Shown piece by piece: positions 14,461 to 23,231 of a stretch of DNA of 64,000 nucleotides. The notes beneath the pieces are model-generated. The model did not search any database. It had not been told where the DNA came from and was given only the letters and a program-made list of their open reading frames with translations. How positions within the stretch are numbered: the stretch's first letter is position 1; every line of letters begins with the position of its first letter. The position numbers and the translations under genes were made by a program. Origin of the DNA: Rheinheimera riviphila (GTDB taxonomy: Bacteria > Pseudomonadota > Gammaproteobacteria > Enterobacterales > Alteromonadaceae); the NCBI RefSeq assembly GCF_004005945.1, contig NZ_SACS01000024.1, forward strand, positions 1 through 64,000, in the 5' to 3' direction.

Positions 14461-14819
14461 TGGTGGAGCTGGGGGGATTTGAACCCCCGTCCGAAAAACC
14501 TACGTCTTCAGTACTACATGCTTATCCATTCATTTAGTTGACCCTATGAGCGCCGAATGGCAGGCTCTCGTCGGGCGAGTCCGATTGGTTTTAGCATCTT
14601 GGCTACGGACGAAGCCGCCATGCGATCCTAATTAGGGTGATCTTCCAGAGTCTCAGCTTATAGGCATGCGTGAGGGGAAGAGCTCTCTACTGCTTATTAG
14701 GCAGCGAGTGCGTATGTTTCGTCGTTTGCGACTACTTTTTTGCGGCTTTTTACGAGGCCAACCGCCCCTCGGCATGCACTTAGGAGTTCGAGTATCCCGT
14801 CGAATCCAGTATCAGCCCC
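14461..14819 (-). ncRNA. ssrA: tmRNA
   Basis: A 359-nt one-piece tmRNA. The 5' end is GGGGCTGATACTGGATTCGA and the 3' end CAGCTCCACCA, which pair as the tRNA-like acceptor stem; the T-arm contains GGTTCAAATCC. The tag frame reads (A)ANDETYALAA and ends in TAA at 14699-14697. It rescues stalled ribosomes together with SmpB, encoded just upstream on the same strand. The 3' terminal ~25 bases double as the phage attachment site, and the inserted phage reconstitutes them exactly, including the CCA end. Confidence 0.97.
14468..14485. repeat. attR core within tmRNA 3' end
   Basis: GCTGGGGGGATTTGAACC, the T-arm/acceptor segment of ssrA, repeated with one mismatch at 3952-3969. It marks the right boundary of the prophage. 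Confidence 0.85.
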
Positions 14820-14989
14820 GAATTCTTCGTGAAGCGAACGCTTCAGTAACGTGGGCATTCTACGCCCTGATGGTGAGTGCGGCAAGCAATGCTTAGAGGC
14901 TTTGCTGCTTTGTTCACCGTCTTTCAACTAAGTGGTGGTATTTTGTGCAATATCAACCCTTAGCTACAAAATAAAACACTCTTCGCTGC

Positions 14990-15472
14990 TTAACGCTTGG
15001 AATGTTTCATCATCCGTTCTTTTTCGCGTGACCAGTCGCGGTCTTTCACGTCGTCACGTTTATCAAATTCGCGTTTACCTTTGGCCAGGTAAAACTCTAG
15101 TTTCACCCATGGACCTTTCCAATACATGGACGTGGCGATTAACGTAAAGCCATCGCGTTCAGTGGCACCAATCAGTTTGTTCAATTCGCGTTTGTTTAAC
15201 AGCAGTTTTCGTGACCGTTCCGGATCACAAACCACGTGGCTGGAAGCGCTATTGAGTGGGGTAATGATGGCGCCAAACAGGAATGCTTCGCCGTTTTTAA
15301 TCACGACGTAGGAATCGGAAATATTGACTTTACCGACTCTGATACTTTTGATTTCCCAGCCTTGTAAGGCCATGCCGCCTTCAAAACGATCCTGCAGGAA
15401 ATAATCGTGCCGGGCTTTTCTGTTGGAGGCAATAGTGCCGCCGCTACTGGTTTTGTTTGATTTTTTACTCAT
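14990..15472 (-). CDS. smpB: SsrA-binding protein SmpB
   Basis: A 160-residue protein, the E. coli SmpB length. Start chosen at MSKKSNK; an upstream TTG would add seven residues. Family signatures: [29 protein letters not shown], the conserved [13 protein letters not shown], and the basic C-terminal tail [18 protein letters not shown] that enters the empty mRNA channel. It binds the tRNA-like domain of tmRNA and is essential for trans-translation; ssrA lies immediately downstream. Confidence 0.97.
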   Translation of the reverse strand: MSKKSNKTSSGGTIASNRKARHDYFLQDRFEGGMALQGWEIKSIRVGKVNISDSYVVIKNGEAFLFGAIITPLNSASSHVVCDPERSRKLLLNKRELNKLIGATERDGFTLIATSMYWKGPWVKLEFYLAKGKREFDKRDDVKDRDWSREKERMMKHSKR

Positions 15473-15588
15473 GCTTGCTCGAGGTACGCTCAATGGGGCG
15501 AATAAACTGAATGCTGCTGATGGTGCCCGTGAAACTTGTTACAAGCGCTGATTCTGCTACAATCGGCGCCTGATTCAGGGGAGTGAGT

Positions 15589-16032
15589 ATGCCACAAATT
15601 GAACGTAGCGCGCTGGTTTTTTACAGTGCCCGTCAGATGTTTGAGTTGGTCGCCGATGTGCCTTCTTATCCGCAGTTTTTACCGGGTTGCAGCAAGTCTG
15701 CGGTGTTGTTTTTTGATGGCACAGTGCAGACGGCGACTCTGGAAGTTTCCAAAGCCGGTATCGGCAAAAGTTTCACCACCCGTAATACCTTAATTCCACA
15801 TGAGCGACTGGCGATGGAGTTAGTCGACGGTCCGTTTAAATTTTTACGCGGCGGCTGGCAATTTATGCCGTTGAATGAGCAAGCCTGTAAAGTGGTGCTG
15901 GCGCTGGAGTTTGAGTTTTCAAGTAAGTTGGTCGAATTTGCCTTTGGTAAAATTTTTAATGAACTGACGCTGGCGATGGTGCAGGCCTTTACTGACCGCG
16001 CCAAACAAATTTATGGAGATCAGCATGGCTGA
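15589..16032 (+). CDS. ratA: RatA/COQ10-like START-domain protein
   Basis: A 147-residue SRPBCC/START-fold protein, divergent from smpB. ATG 15589 follows GGGGAG; a GTG six bases upstream is less likely. Signatures are VADVPSYPQFLPGCSKS, VSKAGIGKSFTTRN and VDGPFKFLRGGW. The E. coli relative (YfjG) has been described both as the ribosome-associating toxin RatA and as a coenzyme-Q-binding COQ10 homologue; the latter is probably its general role. The conserved order smpB - ratA - rnfH - bamE is typical of gammaproteobacteria. It overlaps rnfH by eight bases. Confidence 0.9.
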   Translation: MPQIERSALVFYSARQMFELVADVPSYPQFLPGCSKSAVLFFDGTVQTATLEVSKAGIGKSFTTRNTLIPHERLAMELVDGPFKFLRGGWQFMPLNEQACKVVLALEFEFSSKLVEFAFGKIFNELTLAMVQAFTDRAKQIYGDQHG

Positions 16033-16354
16033 ACAACTGTCGGTGGAAGTCGCTTTTGCCTTGCCTGAGCGGCAAAGTTTGCTTAGCTTGTCTGTACCTT
16101 TGGGTGTGACCGTACAGCAGGCAATTGAATTATCTGGAATTTTGACCAGTCACCCGGAAATTAAACTGGATGTGAATAAAGTTGGGATCTGGAGTCGCAC
16201 CGTGAAGCTGGATGAGCTAGTGAAAAATGGCGACCGCATTGAAATTTACCGGCCATTGATTGCTGACCCCAAAGATATGCGGCGTCGTCGGGCTGAAAAA
16301 GCCAAAGAAGAAGGTCGCGCTGATAAGACCACAGGTGGTCGGCCGCAACATTAA
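16025..16354 (+). CDS. rnfH: RnfH family ubiquitin-fold protein
   Basis: A 109-residue beta-grasp protein of the RnfH (UPF0125) family, starting MAEQLSVEVAFALPERQ within the end of ratA, with GGAG ahead of the ATG. The signature is QQAIELSGIL...VGIWSRTVKLDELVKNGDRIEIYRPLIADPK, and the tail is basic (MRRRRAEKAKEEGRADK). Function is unsettled; it is named after Rnf-cluster neighbours and has been called RatB as partner of RatA. Confidence 0.93.
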   Translation: MAEQLSVEVAFALPERQSLLSLSVPLGVTVQQAIELSGILTSHPEIKLDVNKVGIWSRTVKLDELVKNGDRIEIYRPLIADPKDMRRRRAEKAKEEGRADKTTGGRPQH

Positions 16355-16391
16355 ATGTTTTGCTGGATACTATTCTTGCTAGCGTCTGCCA

Positions 16392-16425
16392 TAAAAAAGG
16401 GTATCACCACAATGTGGGATACCCT
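16392..16425 (-). terminator. Terminator of bamE, shared with rnfH
   Basis: Stem AGGGTATC / GATACCCT extended by imperfect CCAC/GTGG pairing; on the minus strand it is followed by six T residues (complement of 16392-16397), ending bamE. It lies between two converging genes and may stop both. Confidence 0.85.
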
Positions 16426-16449
16426 GATAATCCGCATCAGCTGAAGCTG

Positions 16450-16827
16450 TTATTGATCCAAAGCGGTATTAAATTGGGCAGGAGTTTCGAAATCACCGGT
16501 CATTTGCGCCAGTTTGTTGTCGGCAAAAGTCAGCACCAGTTTTTTCTCGAAATTCTCGCCGTTGCCACGTTTTAAGGCATAAAAATAATGCCACACGTCA
16601 TTGTCGAAACTATTTTCTGCTACCGGGTTACCAAGCACAAACTGCACTTGTTCTTTGGTCATTGCGATACGCAGTTTGTCGATGTCTTTTTGTTCCAGAA
16701 AGTTGCCTTGTGGCACATCAATCCGGAAAATCCAGTTACTGCAAGCTGATACCGATAAGGCGCAACTTGCGGCAATCAGCCATTTGCTGATTGATTTTGA
16801 GAATACAGCTGCCATAACACTCTTCAT
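16450..16827 (-). CDS. bamE: Outer-membrane assembly lipoprotein BamE
   Basis: A 125-residue lipoprotein of the SmpA/OmlA family. The lipobox is LSVSACSN (Cys about 29), followed by the short BamE domain with IFRIDVPQGNFLEQKDIDKL, GMT-like IAMTKEQVQFVLGNP and VWHYFYALKRG. It is part of the BAM complex that inserts beta-barrel proteins, relevant here for the two large TonB-dependent receptors and the porin. Start may be MKSV or the MAAV four codons later. Confidence 0.95.
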   Translation of the reverse strand: MKSVMAAVFSKSISKWLIAASCALSVSACSNWIFRIDVPQGNFLEQKDIDKLRIAMTKEQVQFVLGNPVAENSFDNDVWHYFYALKRGNGENFEKKLVLTFADNKLAQMTGDFETPAQFNTALDQ

Positions 16828-16888
16828 TTTTTAAGTTAGGCTTGCATCATACCGCAAGCAATAGGAGGTTTAAAACCCTCCTTCTGAC

Positions 16889-18556
16889 CTAAGGGGTACA
16901 TAAAAGTTCGCGGGCGTTGGCGATGGCGCTGGCACTGACATTTTCGCCGGCCAATAACCTGGCAATTTCCTGTACCCGCTCATCGTCACTCAGGTTGCGC
17001 ATTCTAGTTTCGGTATGAATGCCGTCGGTATATTTTTCCACATACATTTGCTGATGACCCTGACTTGCCACTTGCGGTAAGTGGGTGACACAAATGACCT
17101 GCGTAGCGCTGCCAAGCTGCCGTAATAACCGGCCAACTCCTGCTGCAACAGGGCCGCTGATCCCAACATCGACTTCATCAAAAATCAGCGTTGGGGTGGT
17201 GGTTTTGTCTGCCAGGATCACTTGTACCGCTAAGCTGATGCGGGAAAGTTCGCCGCCGGATGCCACCTTATGCATCGGCTGTAACGGCTGGCCTGGGTTG
17301 GTGCTGACAATAAATTCAATATGGTCAAGGCCCAGGGCATTCGCTTTGTCGAGCGCCAGCGTTTGAACTTCAATCTGGAATCTGGCGTTGTGCATACTCA
17401 AATCAGCCATGCTGGCGGCAATTTTTGTACTGAGTTCCAGTGCTGCTTGTTGCCGCTGTTCGGTGAGCGAAGCTGCGGTTTCACTGTACTGCCTTGCCGC
17501 TTGTGCAATGGCTAAATCCAGTTCATTCAGGCGTTCATCATCACCGGCCAGTTGCAGCAGTTGTGAGCTTAAATGTTGATGATGTAAGGCCAGCTGATCA
17601 TTGGGCACCTGATGTTTGCGGCTTAAGGTCAGCCATTGGCCTAACCGCTGGTCAATTTCGCTCAGCCGTTCCGGATCAATATCGACCCGTTCGCCATAAC
17701 GACGTAATTCACGGCTGGCTTCATCTACCTGGACTAAAGCTTCCTGCAACATCTGGTCGACACTGGCAAGTTTTGCATCAATAGCGCAAGCATCGGAAAT
17801 TTGATGTGCGGCCAGTCGCAGTAAATTGAGCACATTGCCATCGTCACTGTCGCTGAGGAGTTGCACACATTGTTGACTCGATTCAATCAGCTGTGCGCTG
17901 TGGCTTAATCGCTGATGTTCGTTTTCCAAAGCGGAGAATTCGTCGGCTTGTGGTGAAAATTGATCAAGCTCGGCCACCTGATATTCCAGTAGTTGCCGCT
18001 GTGCTTCCCGCTGTTGTTGGGATTTTTGCAGTTCCTGGTATTCCTGCTTCAGCTGCTGCCAGTTTTTCCAATGTTGTTTGACGCTGGCAAGTAGTGCAGG
18101 GTGATCGGCGAACGCATCCAGCAACTGGCGTTGGTGATCAGATTTTAATAGAAGTTGATGCGCGTGCTGGCCGTGGATGCTGAGCAGCAACTGGCCTAGT
18201 AGTTTGAGTTGTTGTGCCGGAACCTGCACGCCATTGATATAACCGCGGGATCGGCCTTCACTACCGACAACACGGCGGACGATACATTCGTTGCCCATCG
18301 CCAGATCCTGGCTTTGCAACCATTGCTGCGCTGCAGGTAAGTTACTGATATCAAAGGTAGCAACAAAATCGGCTTTGTCGGTGCCCGGTCGAACGACAGT
18401 GCCATCGGCGCGTTCACCCAGACATAACGCCAACGCGTCCAGAGAAATGGATTTACCGGCGCCGGTTTCGCCGGTGATGGTAGTCATGCCGGCGTGCCAT
18501 TCAATTTCCAGCGCCCGGACTATGGCAAAATTGCTGATATGCAGATGGGTTAACAT
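16889..18556 (-). CDS. recN: DNA repair protein RecN
   Basis: A 555-residue SMC-like ATPase for double-strand break repair. Walker A GETGAGKS lies at residues 29-36, followed by a long glutamine-rich coiled coil (about 150-380), then the ABC signature ASGGELSRISLA and Walker B LIFDEVDVGISG. It binds and tethers broken DNA ends in the cytoplasm. A LexA box at 18595 puts it under SOS control as in E. coli. nadK lies upstream in the same direction, as in many gammaproteobacteria. Confidence 0.97.
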   Translation of the reverse strand: MLTHLHISNFAIVRALEIEWHAGMTTITGETGAGKSISLDALALCLGERADGTVVRPGTDKADFVATFDISNLPAAQQWLQSQDLAMGNECIVRRVVGSEGRSRGYINGVQVPAQQLKLLGQLLLSIHGQHAHQLLLKSDHQRQLLDAFADHPALLASVKQHWKNWQQLKQEYQELQKSQQQREAQRQLLEYQVAELDQFSPQADEFSALENEHQRLSHSAQLIESSQQCVQLLSDSDDGNVLNLLRLAAHQISDACAIDAKLASVDQMLQEALVQVDEASRELRRYGERVDIDPERLSEIDQRLGQWLTLSRKHQVPNDQLALHHQHLSSQLLQLAGDDERLNELDLAIAQAARQYSETAASLTEQRQQAALELSTKIAASMADLSMHNARFQIEVQTLALDKANALGLDHIEFIVSTNPGQPLQPMHKVASGGELSRISLAVQVILADKTTTPTLIFDEVDVGISGPVAAGVGRLLRQLGSATQVICVTHLPQVASQGHQQMYVEKYTDGIHTETRMRNLSDDERVQEIARLLAGENVSASAIANARELLCTP

Positions 18557-18594
18557 GAAGGCCTCCGGGTAAAACTACTGGATAAAATTCATGA

Positions 18595-18610
18595 CTGTGA
18601 ATTTATACAG
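18595..18610 (-). promoter_or_regulatory. LexA (SOS) box before recN
   Basis: CTGTGAATTTATACAG fits the CTGT-N8-ACAG LexA consensus, 38 bases before the recN start, and overlaps a TATAAAT-like -10 element on the minus strand. LexA binding would block recN transcription until DNA damage. Confidence 0.85.
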
Positions 18611-18695
18611 TATTTGACCAACTGGCAAGGCTCACTGCAGAAAAATTTTCATGCGGTAAAACTCATAAAAATATGGCAGTTAAAAGCCATTGATT

Positions 18696-19577
18696 TTAAT
18701 AAAGTTTAGAACCCCAGCCCAGTTTGTTACGCAGCACATTAAAATAACTGTAGCCTGGTGGATGGACCAATTTTAGTGGTTTTGGGTGTTTGCGGATCAC
18801 AATTTCATCGCCCGGCATCACTGCCAGAATCACGTGACTATCGCAGCTGATTTGTAAGTGGGCGTCGTTACTTGGTGCAACTTTTAAGCGGATTTCGCTG
18901 TTGCCGGACACCACCAGCGGTCGGCTGCTCAAAGTATGCGGGAACATCGGTACCAGACTCATTGCATCCAGTTCCGGCGTTAAAATTGGGCCACCGCCAG
19001 ATAAAGAATAGGCGGTTGAACCGGTTGGGGTACTGACGATCAGGCCATCGGATCTTTGGCTAAACACAAATTCGTCATTAATATAAGCTTCAAATTCAAT
19101 CATATGCGCGACTTTGTCGGCGTGCAAAACGGCTTCGTTGACCGCACTGTTGCTGCTTTTAATGCTGTCATGGCGATGCACTTCAATTTCCAGCAAGTTA
19201 CGGTGTTCATTGACATAATTGCCGGCCAGCACTTCGGCTAGTGGAATTTGAAAACTTTCCGGCGATAAATCGGTTAAAAAGCCCAGATTACCGCGGTTGA
19301 CACCCAGTACCGCCACGCCAAATCGTGCTAAAACGCGAGCGGCTCCCAGCATATTGCCATCGCCGCCAACGACGATGGCTAAATCGCAGTTTTTTCCTAA
19401 ATCAACTAAATCCATCGCTTGCACGCCATCAAGGCCTAAGGATCCTGCAACTTTTTCTTCGACATAAACTTGCAGCTGATACTGTTTCAGAAAATGATAA
19501 AGACTCACCAGTGTGTGGTTGGCGCCCTGATGATTGGGCTTGCCGATCAGGCCGATAGTTCGAAAGGCGTGGCTCAT
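18696..19577 (-). CDS. nadK: NAD kinase
   Basis: A 293-residue ATP-NAD kinase that makes NADP. Start placed at [16 protein letters not shown]; a longer form upstream is unlikely. Signature segments are [25 protein letters not shown], the NE motif in [13 protein letters not shown] and the [13 protein letters not shown] loop. Length matches the family. It is divergent from hrcA and upstream of recN. Confidence 0.97.
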   Translation of the reverse strand: MSHAFRTIGLIGKPNHQGANHTLVSLYHFLKQYQLQVYVEEKVAGSLGLDGVQAMDLVDLGKNCDLAIVVGGDGNMLGAARVLARFGVAVLGVNRGNLGFLTDLSPESFQIPLAEVLAGNYVNEHRNLLEIEVHRHDSIKSSNSAVNEAVLHADKVAHMIEFEAYINDEFVFSQRSDGLIVSTPTGSTAYSLSGGGPILTPELDAMSLVPMFPHTLSSRPLVVSGNSEIRLKVAPSNDAHLQISCDSHVILAVMPGDEIVIRKHPKPLKLVHPPGYSYFNVLRNKLGWGSKLY

Positions 19578-19732
19578 AGCTTGTTGATCCAGCGAAAGTT
19601 TGGCTTTGAGTATACGCAGCACTCACGCTCTGTACCAGTGGCAACCCGCGAACTGATGTTCATTCAACCACTGCGGTTGATTTTTTCAGCCAAGGCCCCA
19701 CTATATGCAAGTGTTTAGTCAAAGGTGGCAGT

Positions 19733-20761
19733 ATGACGCTTGGCCTGAGTCGATCAGAATTGATCCTGAAATTAATTGTTGAGCAGTATCTGGCAGATGG
19801 TTCGCCGGTGTCCTCGAAGGCAATTTCAGAGCATACGTCGTTGCAGGTCAGTTCTGCTACTGTGCGTAACACCATGATGCAATTAGAACAATCAGGGCTG
19901 ATCCGCTCGCCGCATACCTCGGCCGGGCGCATTCCTACGACTCAGGGCATCCGGTTATTTATCGATAAAATGTTGCAGCTGGAGCCATTGCCTTCACGTT
20001 GGCTCAGTGAAATGCAGCAGAATCTGCAGCCGCAGTTGCCAGTGTCGTTGTTGTGCCAAAAAGCGGGGCAGTTGCTGGCCAACCTCACCGGTTTGGTCAG
20101 TATTTTTAGTCCACCCAAAAGCGGTGGCCGGGTGATCCGGCAAGTTGATTTGGTGCGGTTAGCCGCAGATCGCCTGTTATTGGTGGTGATTGACGAAGAA
20201 GGCGATATTTTACATCGAGTGCTTTCGCAGCAACAAAGTGTCGAAGCGATGACGTTAAGCCGGGCTTTGTGTTTACTCAATGCGGCGTTATGCGGACAAC
20301 AATGGCTGGATGGTATTTCCAGGCTGGCGCTAATGTTAAAAACCGAAACCGGCGCTATTGCCGGACTGCTGCAAGACGTGATGGCGCAACTGAGTTTAGA
20401 TGAGTTGCAGCAAAATCAGCCGCTGGTGTTTGGTCAACATCATTTATTGCAAGCTGCTGAATCACAAAAGGATCCCGCACTGCAGCAAGTGATCCAGTTG
20501 CTGGAGCAACCGGCCTGTCTGATGAGTTTATTAAAACCACTGACCTTGGATGACAGCACCAAGTTAATTCTTGGCCGCGAGTCGGGTATTGCACAATTGC
20601 ACAATGTCAGTGTAATCACCGTGCGTTATCAGGCTGATCCCCATCGCTATCTGGCGCTGCTTGGGCCACGGCGGATGAACTATGCACGATTAATCCCCTT
20701 GGTTGAGGCTTGTGGCCAACAATTGTCAAAGCACTTGAATCAGCCAAAACAATCCCCATAA
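19733..20761 (+). CDS. hrcA: Heat-inducible transcription repressor HrcA
   Basis: A 342-residue HrcA repressor. The N-terminal winged helix contains LILKLIVEQYLADGSPVSSKAI and the recognition region VSSATVRNTMMQLEQSGLI, followed by HTSAGRIPTTQG; the C-terminal GAF-like and dimerisation domains follow (SIFSPPKSGGRVIRQVDLV, LIPLVEACG). HrcA normally binds CIRCE operators to hold down groE or dnaK operons, but I found no CIRCE element within this window. It is 45 bp upstream of grpE and probably co-transcribed. Confidence 0.95.
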   Translation: MTLGLSRSELILKLIVEQYLADGSPVSSKAISEHTSLQVSSATVRNTMMQLEQSGLIRSPHTSAGRIPTTQGIRLFIDKMLQLEPLPSRWLSEMQQNLQPQLPVSLLCQKAGQLLANLTGLVSIFSPPKSGGRVIRQVDLVRLAADRLLLVVIDEEGDILHRVLSQQQSVEAMTLSRALCLLNAALCGQQWLDGISRLALMLKTETGAIAGLLQDVMAQLSLDELQQNQPLVFGQHHLLQAAESQKDPALQQVIQLLEQPACLMSLLKPLTLDDSTKLILGRESGIAQLHNVSVITVRYQADPHRYLALLGPRRMNYARLIPLVEACGQQLSKHLNQPKQSP

Positions 20762-20806
20762 TAGCCAGACTTACGTTTTAAGAAGCGGGTTTGGAGTAGT
20801 CAATCG

Positions 20807-21412
20807 ATGAGCGAGCAAGAAAAAGTGCAAAACGAACAGCAAACAGCAGCAGAGCTGGCAGCGGCAGAGCTAGCAAAAGCGCAACAATCCACAGAGCAGG
20901 CAGGCGAGCCGGTGCAGTTATCGGGCGAGCAGGCGATCATTGCAAAATTGGAAGCTGAACTGGTTGCAGCAAAGCAACTGGCTGCAGATCAACAGGATCT
21001 GGCACTACGGGTGAAAGCCGAAGCTGAAAACAGCAAACGTCGCTCAGCACAAGACGTTGATAAAGCTCATAAATTTGCCCTGGAAAAATTCGCTGGTGAC
21101 TTATTGCCAGTGCTGGACAATTTAGAACGTTCGTTAAGCTTTATCGATCGTGACAACGAAGCGGTAAAAGCTTTGGCCGAAGGTGTCGAGCTGACCCTCA
21201 AAGGGATGTTGGATACAGTGGCGAAATTCGGTGTGCAGCAAATTGATCCGCAAGGTCAGCCGTTTAACCCTGAATTCCATCAGGCGATGTCGATTCAGCC
21301 AAATGCTGAACTCGATGCCAATACCGTGATTTTTGTGATGCAAAAAGGCTACGAACTGAATGGCCGGTTATTGCGCCCAGCCATGGTTGGTGTGTCGAAA
21401 AAGCCTGATTAA
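20807..21412 (+). CDS. grpE: GrpE nucleotide exchange factor
   Basis: A 201-residue GrpE, the ADP-ATP exchange factor for DnaK. The N-terminal half is a long alanine/glutamine-rich coiled coil; the core has [40 protein letters not shown], the [18 protein letters not shown] segment and the C-terminal beta domain [14 protein letters not shown]. dnaK itself is not in the window. Confidence 0.96.
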   Translation: MSEQEKVQNEQQTAAELAAAELAKAQQSTEQAGEPVQLSGEQAIIAKLEAELVAAKQLAADQQDLALRVKAEAENSKRRSAQDVDKAHKFALEKFAGDLLPVLDNLERSLSFIDRDNEAVKALAEGVELTLKGMLDTVAKFGVQQIDPQGQPFNPEFHQAMSIQPNAELDANTVIFVMQKGYELNGRLLRPAMVGVSKKPD

Positions 21413-21433
21413 TCAGTCATTTTTGTAAAGAAG

Positions 21434-21459
21434 AAGCCGGCTCTAATGCCGGCTTTTTT
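21434..21459 (+). terminator. Terminator of hrcA-grpE
   Basis: Stem AAGCCGGC / GCCGGCTT with a six-base loop (TCTAAT), followed by TTTTT, 20 bases after the grpE stop. Confidence 0.92.
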
Positions 21460-21518
21460 GCAGCTGTTATTTACTTATTCAAAACAAACAATCATTTTTT
21501 TCCCGAAAAATCGGAAAA

Positions 21519-23135
21519 TCAACTGACTTTAAACCTGCCCACTAGCCCAAACAGTGTATTCGACAGCTGTTTAATTTGCGCCGATAACTGCTCATTACTT
21601 TCAGCAATACCACCTGCCGCACTGGCCTGATCGTGCAAGGCATACAGATTTTTGGTGATTTCTTCTGATACCAAACTTTGTTCTTCAGTGGCTGCCGCGG
21701 TTTGGGTGGCCATATCGTTGACCCGACGCGATGATTCCTGCAATTGATGAAACACTTGATCGGCTTTGGCAAAAAACTCCAGAGTCCGATCGGCATTGGC
21801 TTTGCCGCTGTTGATAGCGCCGGACGCCTGATTCACCCGACTTTGCAAACTCTGGATCATTTCCTGAATATGGTTGGTGCTTTGTTGCGTGCGCGACGCC
21901 AGGGTACGCACTTCGTCGGCGACCACTGCAAATCCGCGACCTTGCTCACCAGCACGGGCCGCTTCAATGGCAGCATTCAGCGCCAGTAAGTTGGTTTGAT
22001 CGGCAATACTTCGGATCACATCCAACACCGAAGCGATATTCTCAGAGCTATTTTCCAGTTCCGTAGAACAGCTGAGCGCCATATCAACATCGCTCGATAG
22101 CGCCGTCATGCTTTGATTCACGCTATCTACCACCTGTAGGCCTTGCTCGGCGTTGCGGCTGGCGAGATCGGCTTCATGGGCTGAATTGGTGGCGACGACT
22201 GCCATTTCTTTGTTGGCGATGGTCATTTCGTGCACTGCGCTGACAATTGAATCGGACGCCACATTCAGTGAGTTGGTGATATTTTTACTGTTGTTGGCCG
22301 ATTGCGACAAATGTTCAGTCAGTTTGCTGAGCTGACCGGCTTGTTGCAATACCGAAGCAATCAGTTGGCAAAGATTGGCGACAAAACCATTAAATTCATG
22401 GGCAAGTTCGGCAAATTCATCCCGGCTTTGCACAGTCAGCCTGGCGGTTAAATCACCTTCACCTGAGGCAATTTCATTGATGCGCCGGGTCAGAAAGTTA
22501 ATTTGTCCGGTTAAGGCGCGCGGGATTTGATAACTGAACCAGCCGGCGATCAGCAAAATAGTCAGGCTGATACCGTAGGTGAGCCATTGAAAACGCGAGA
22601 TAGAAGCAGTTAATGCTTGTTGTTCAGAAATAGACTTTTGCAAAGCCGCATCACCGGCTTCATCTAATACCGCGCGTAATGATGAAAATTTCTGTTCTTC
22701 ATCGGCGATCAGTGCTTGTAAATCAGCTTGGTTATCGGCAGCGCCAATCAAACTGTTGGTGCTTTGCAGCCACTGTGAAAACTCCCGGTCAAAACGGCTG
22801 AATTGGCCAGTGACATCAGGATAAGCTTTTAAATAACCAAGATATTCGCCAAAACGGCCTTTGACTTGTTCGGCATTTTCGGCAACATCTTTGCGTTGTT
22901 GCTCAATATCACCAAATTTGTTCAAAAAGTGGGTGGTAGCGAGTTTGGCCTGATAGAGGTCACGGTCAGCATTTAATACCACTGAAATGGCTTTGAGGAA
23001 ATTGTCGGCCTGCGCGTCCAAAGCGCTGCGTTGCATGGCTGATAAATAACTAAACATCGAAACTACAATAAGTAGGGTCACGCCAAGCATCAACATGGGA
23101 ATGGTGCTTTTCACTCTGATACTGTGAAAGTTCAT
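21519..23135 (-). CDS. Methyl-accepting chemotaxis protein
   Basis: A 538-residue chemoreceptor. ATG 23135 ([14 protein letters not shown]) has AAGGAAC just upstream; a longer ORF to 23219 is rejected. Two membrane segments (about 13-34 and 190-212) flank a helical periplasmic sensor of about 155 residues. A HAMP region ([29 protein letters not shown]) follows, then the signalling tip with the conserved hairpin [37 protein letters not shown]. No C-terminal CheR pentapeptide is present. It is downstream of a solute-binding protein gene and may sense amino acids or another ligand together with it. Confidence 0.93.
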   Translation of the reverse strand: MNFHSIRVKSTIPMLMLGVTLLIVVSMFSYLSAMQRSALDAQADNFLKAISVVLNADRDLYQAKLATTHFLNKFGDIEQQRKDVAENAEQVKGRFGEYLGYLKAYPDVTGQFSRFDREFSQWLQSTNSLIGAADNQADLQALIADEEQKFSSLRAVLDEAGDAALQKSISEQQALTASISRFQWLTYGISLTILLIAGWFSYQIPRALTGQINFLTRRINEIASGEGDLTARLTVQSRDEFAELAHEFNGFVANLCQLIASVLQQAGQLSKLTEHLSQSANNSKNITNSLNVASDSIVSAVHEMTIANKEMAVVATNSAHEADLASRNAEQGLQVVDSVNQSMTALSSDVDMALSCSTELENSSENIASVLDVIRSIADQTNLLALNAAIEAARAGEQGRGFAVVADEVRTLASRTQQSTNHIQEMIQSLQSRVNQASGAINSGKANADRTLEFFAKADQVFHQLQESSRRVNDMATQTAAATEEQSLVSEEITKNLYALHDQASAAGGIAESNEQLSAQIKQLSNTLFGLVGRFKVS

Positions 23136-23231
23136 CTTAAGTTCCTTGTCCTGATTGTTGTTGTGACGCAAGTATGGGCACGGATTGAAGATTTCTCCAA
23201 TCGGTTGACTAAATTCCACTGGTTTTGTTTT

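Larger units (their letters stand above)
3952..14485. mobile_element. Inovirus (filamentous phage) prophage in ssrA 3' end
   Basis: About 10.5 kb bounded by an 18-bp repeat (3952-3969 and 14468-14485, one mismatch) that is part of the tmRNA T-arm/acceptor region. The interior has the filamentous-phage set: HUH replication protein, pV-like ssDNA-binding protein, 42-aa major coat protein followed by a terminator, TspB/pIII-like adhesin, pVI-like (DUF2523) protein and Zot/pI ATPase. A tyrosine integrase with an adjacent AlpA-like protein explains site-specific insertion, rather than the XerCD/dif route used by CTXphi. Accessory genes are a toxIN locus, an RHH regulator pair and a two-gene cassette next to attL. 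No pIV secretin is present, so export would depend on a host secretin. Both ends and all structural genes look intact. Confidence 0.92.
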
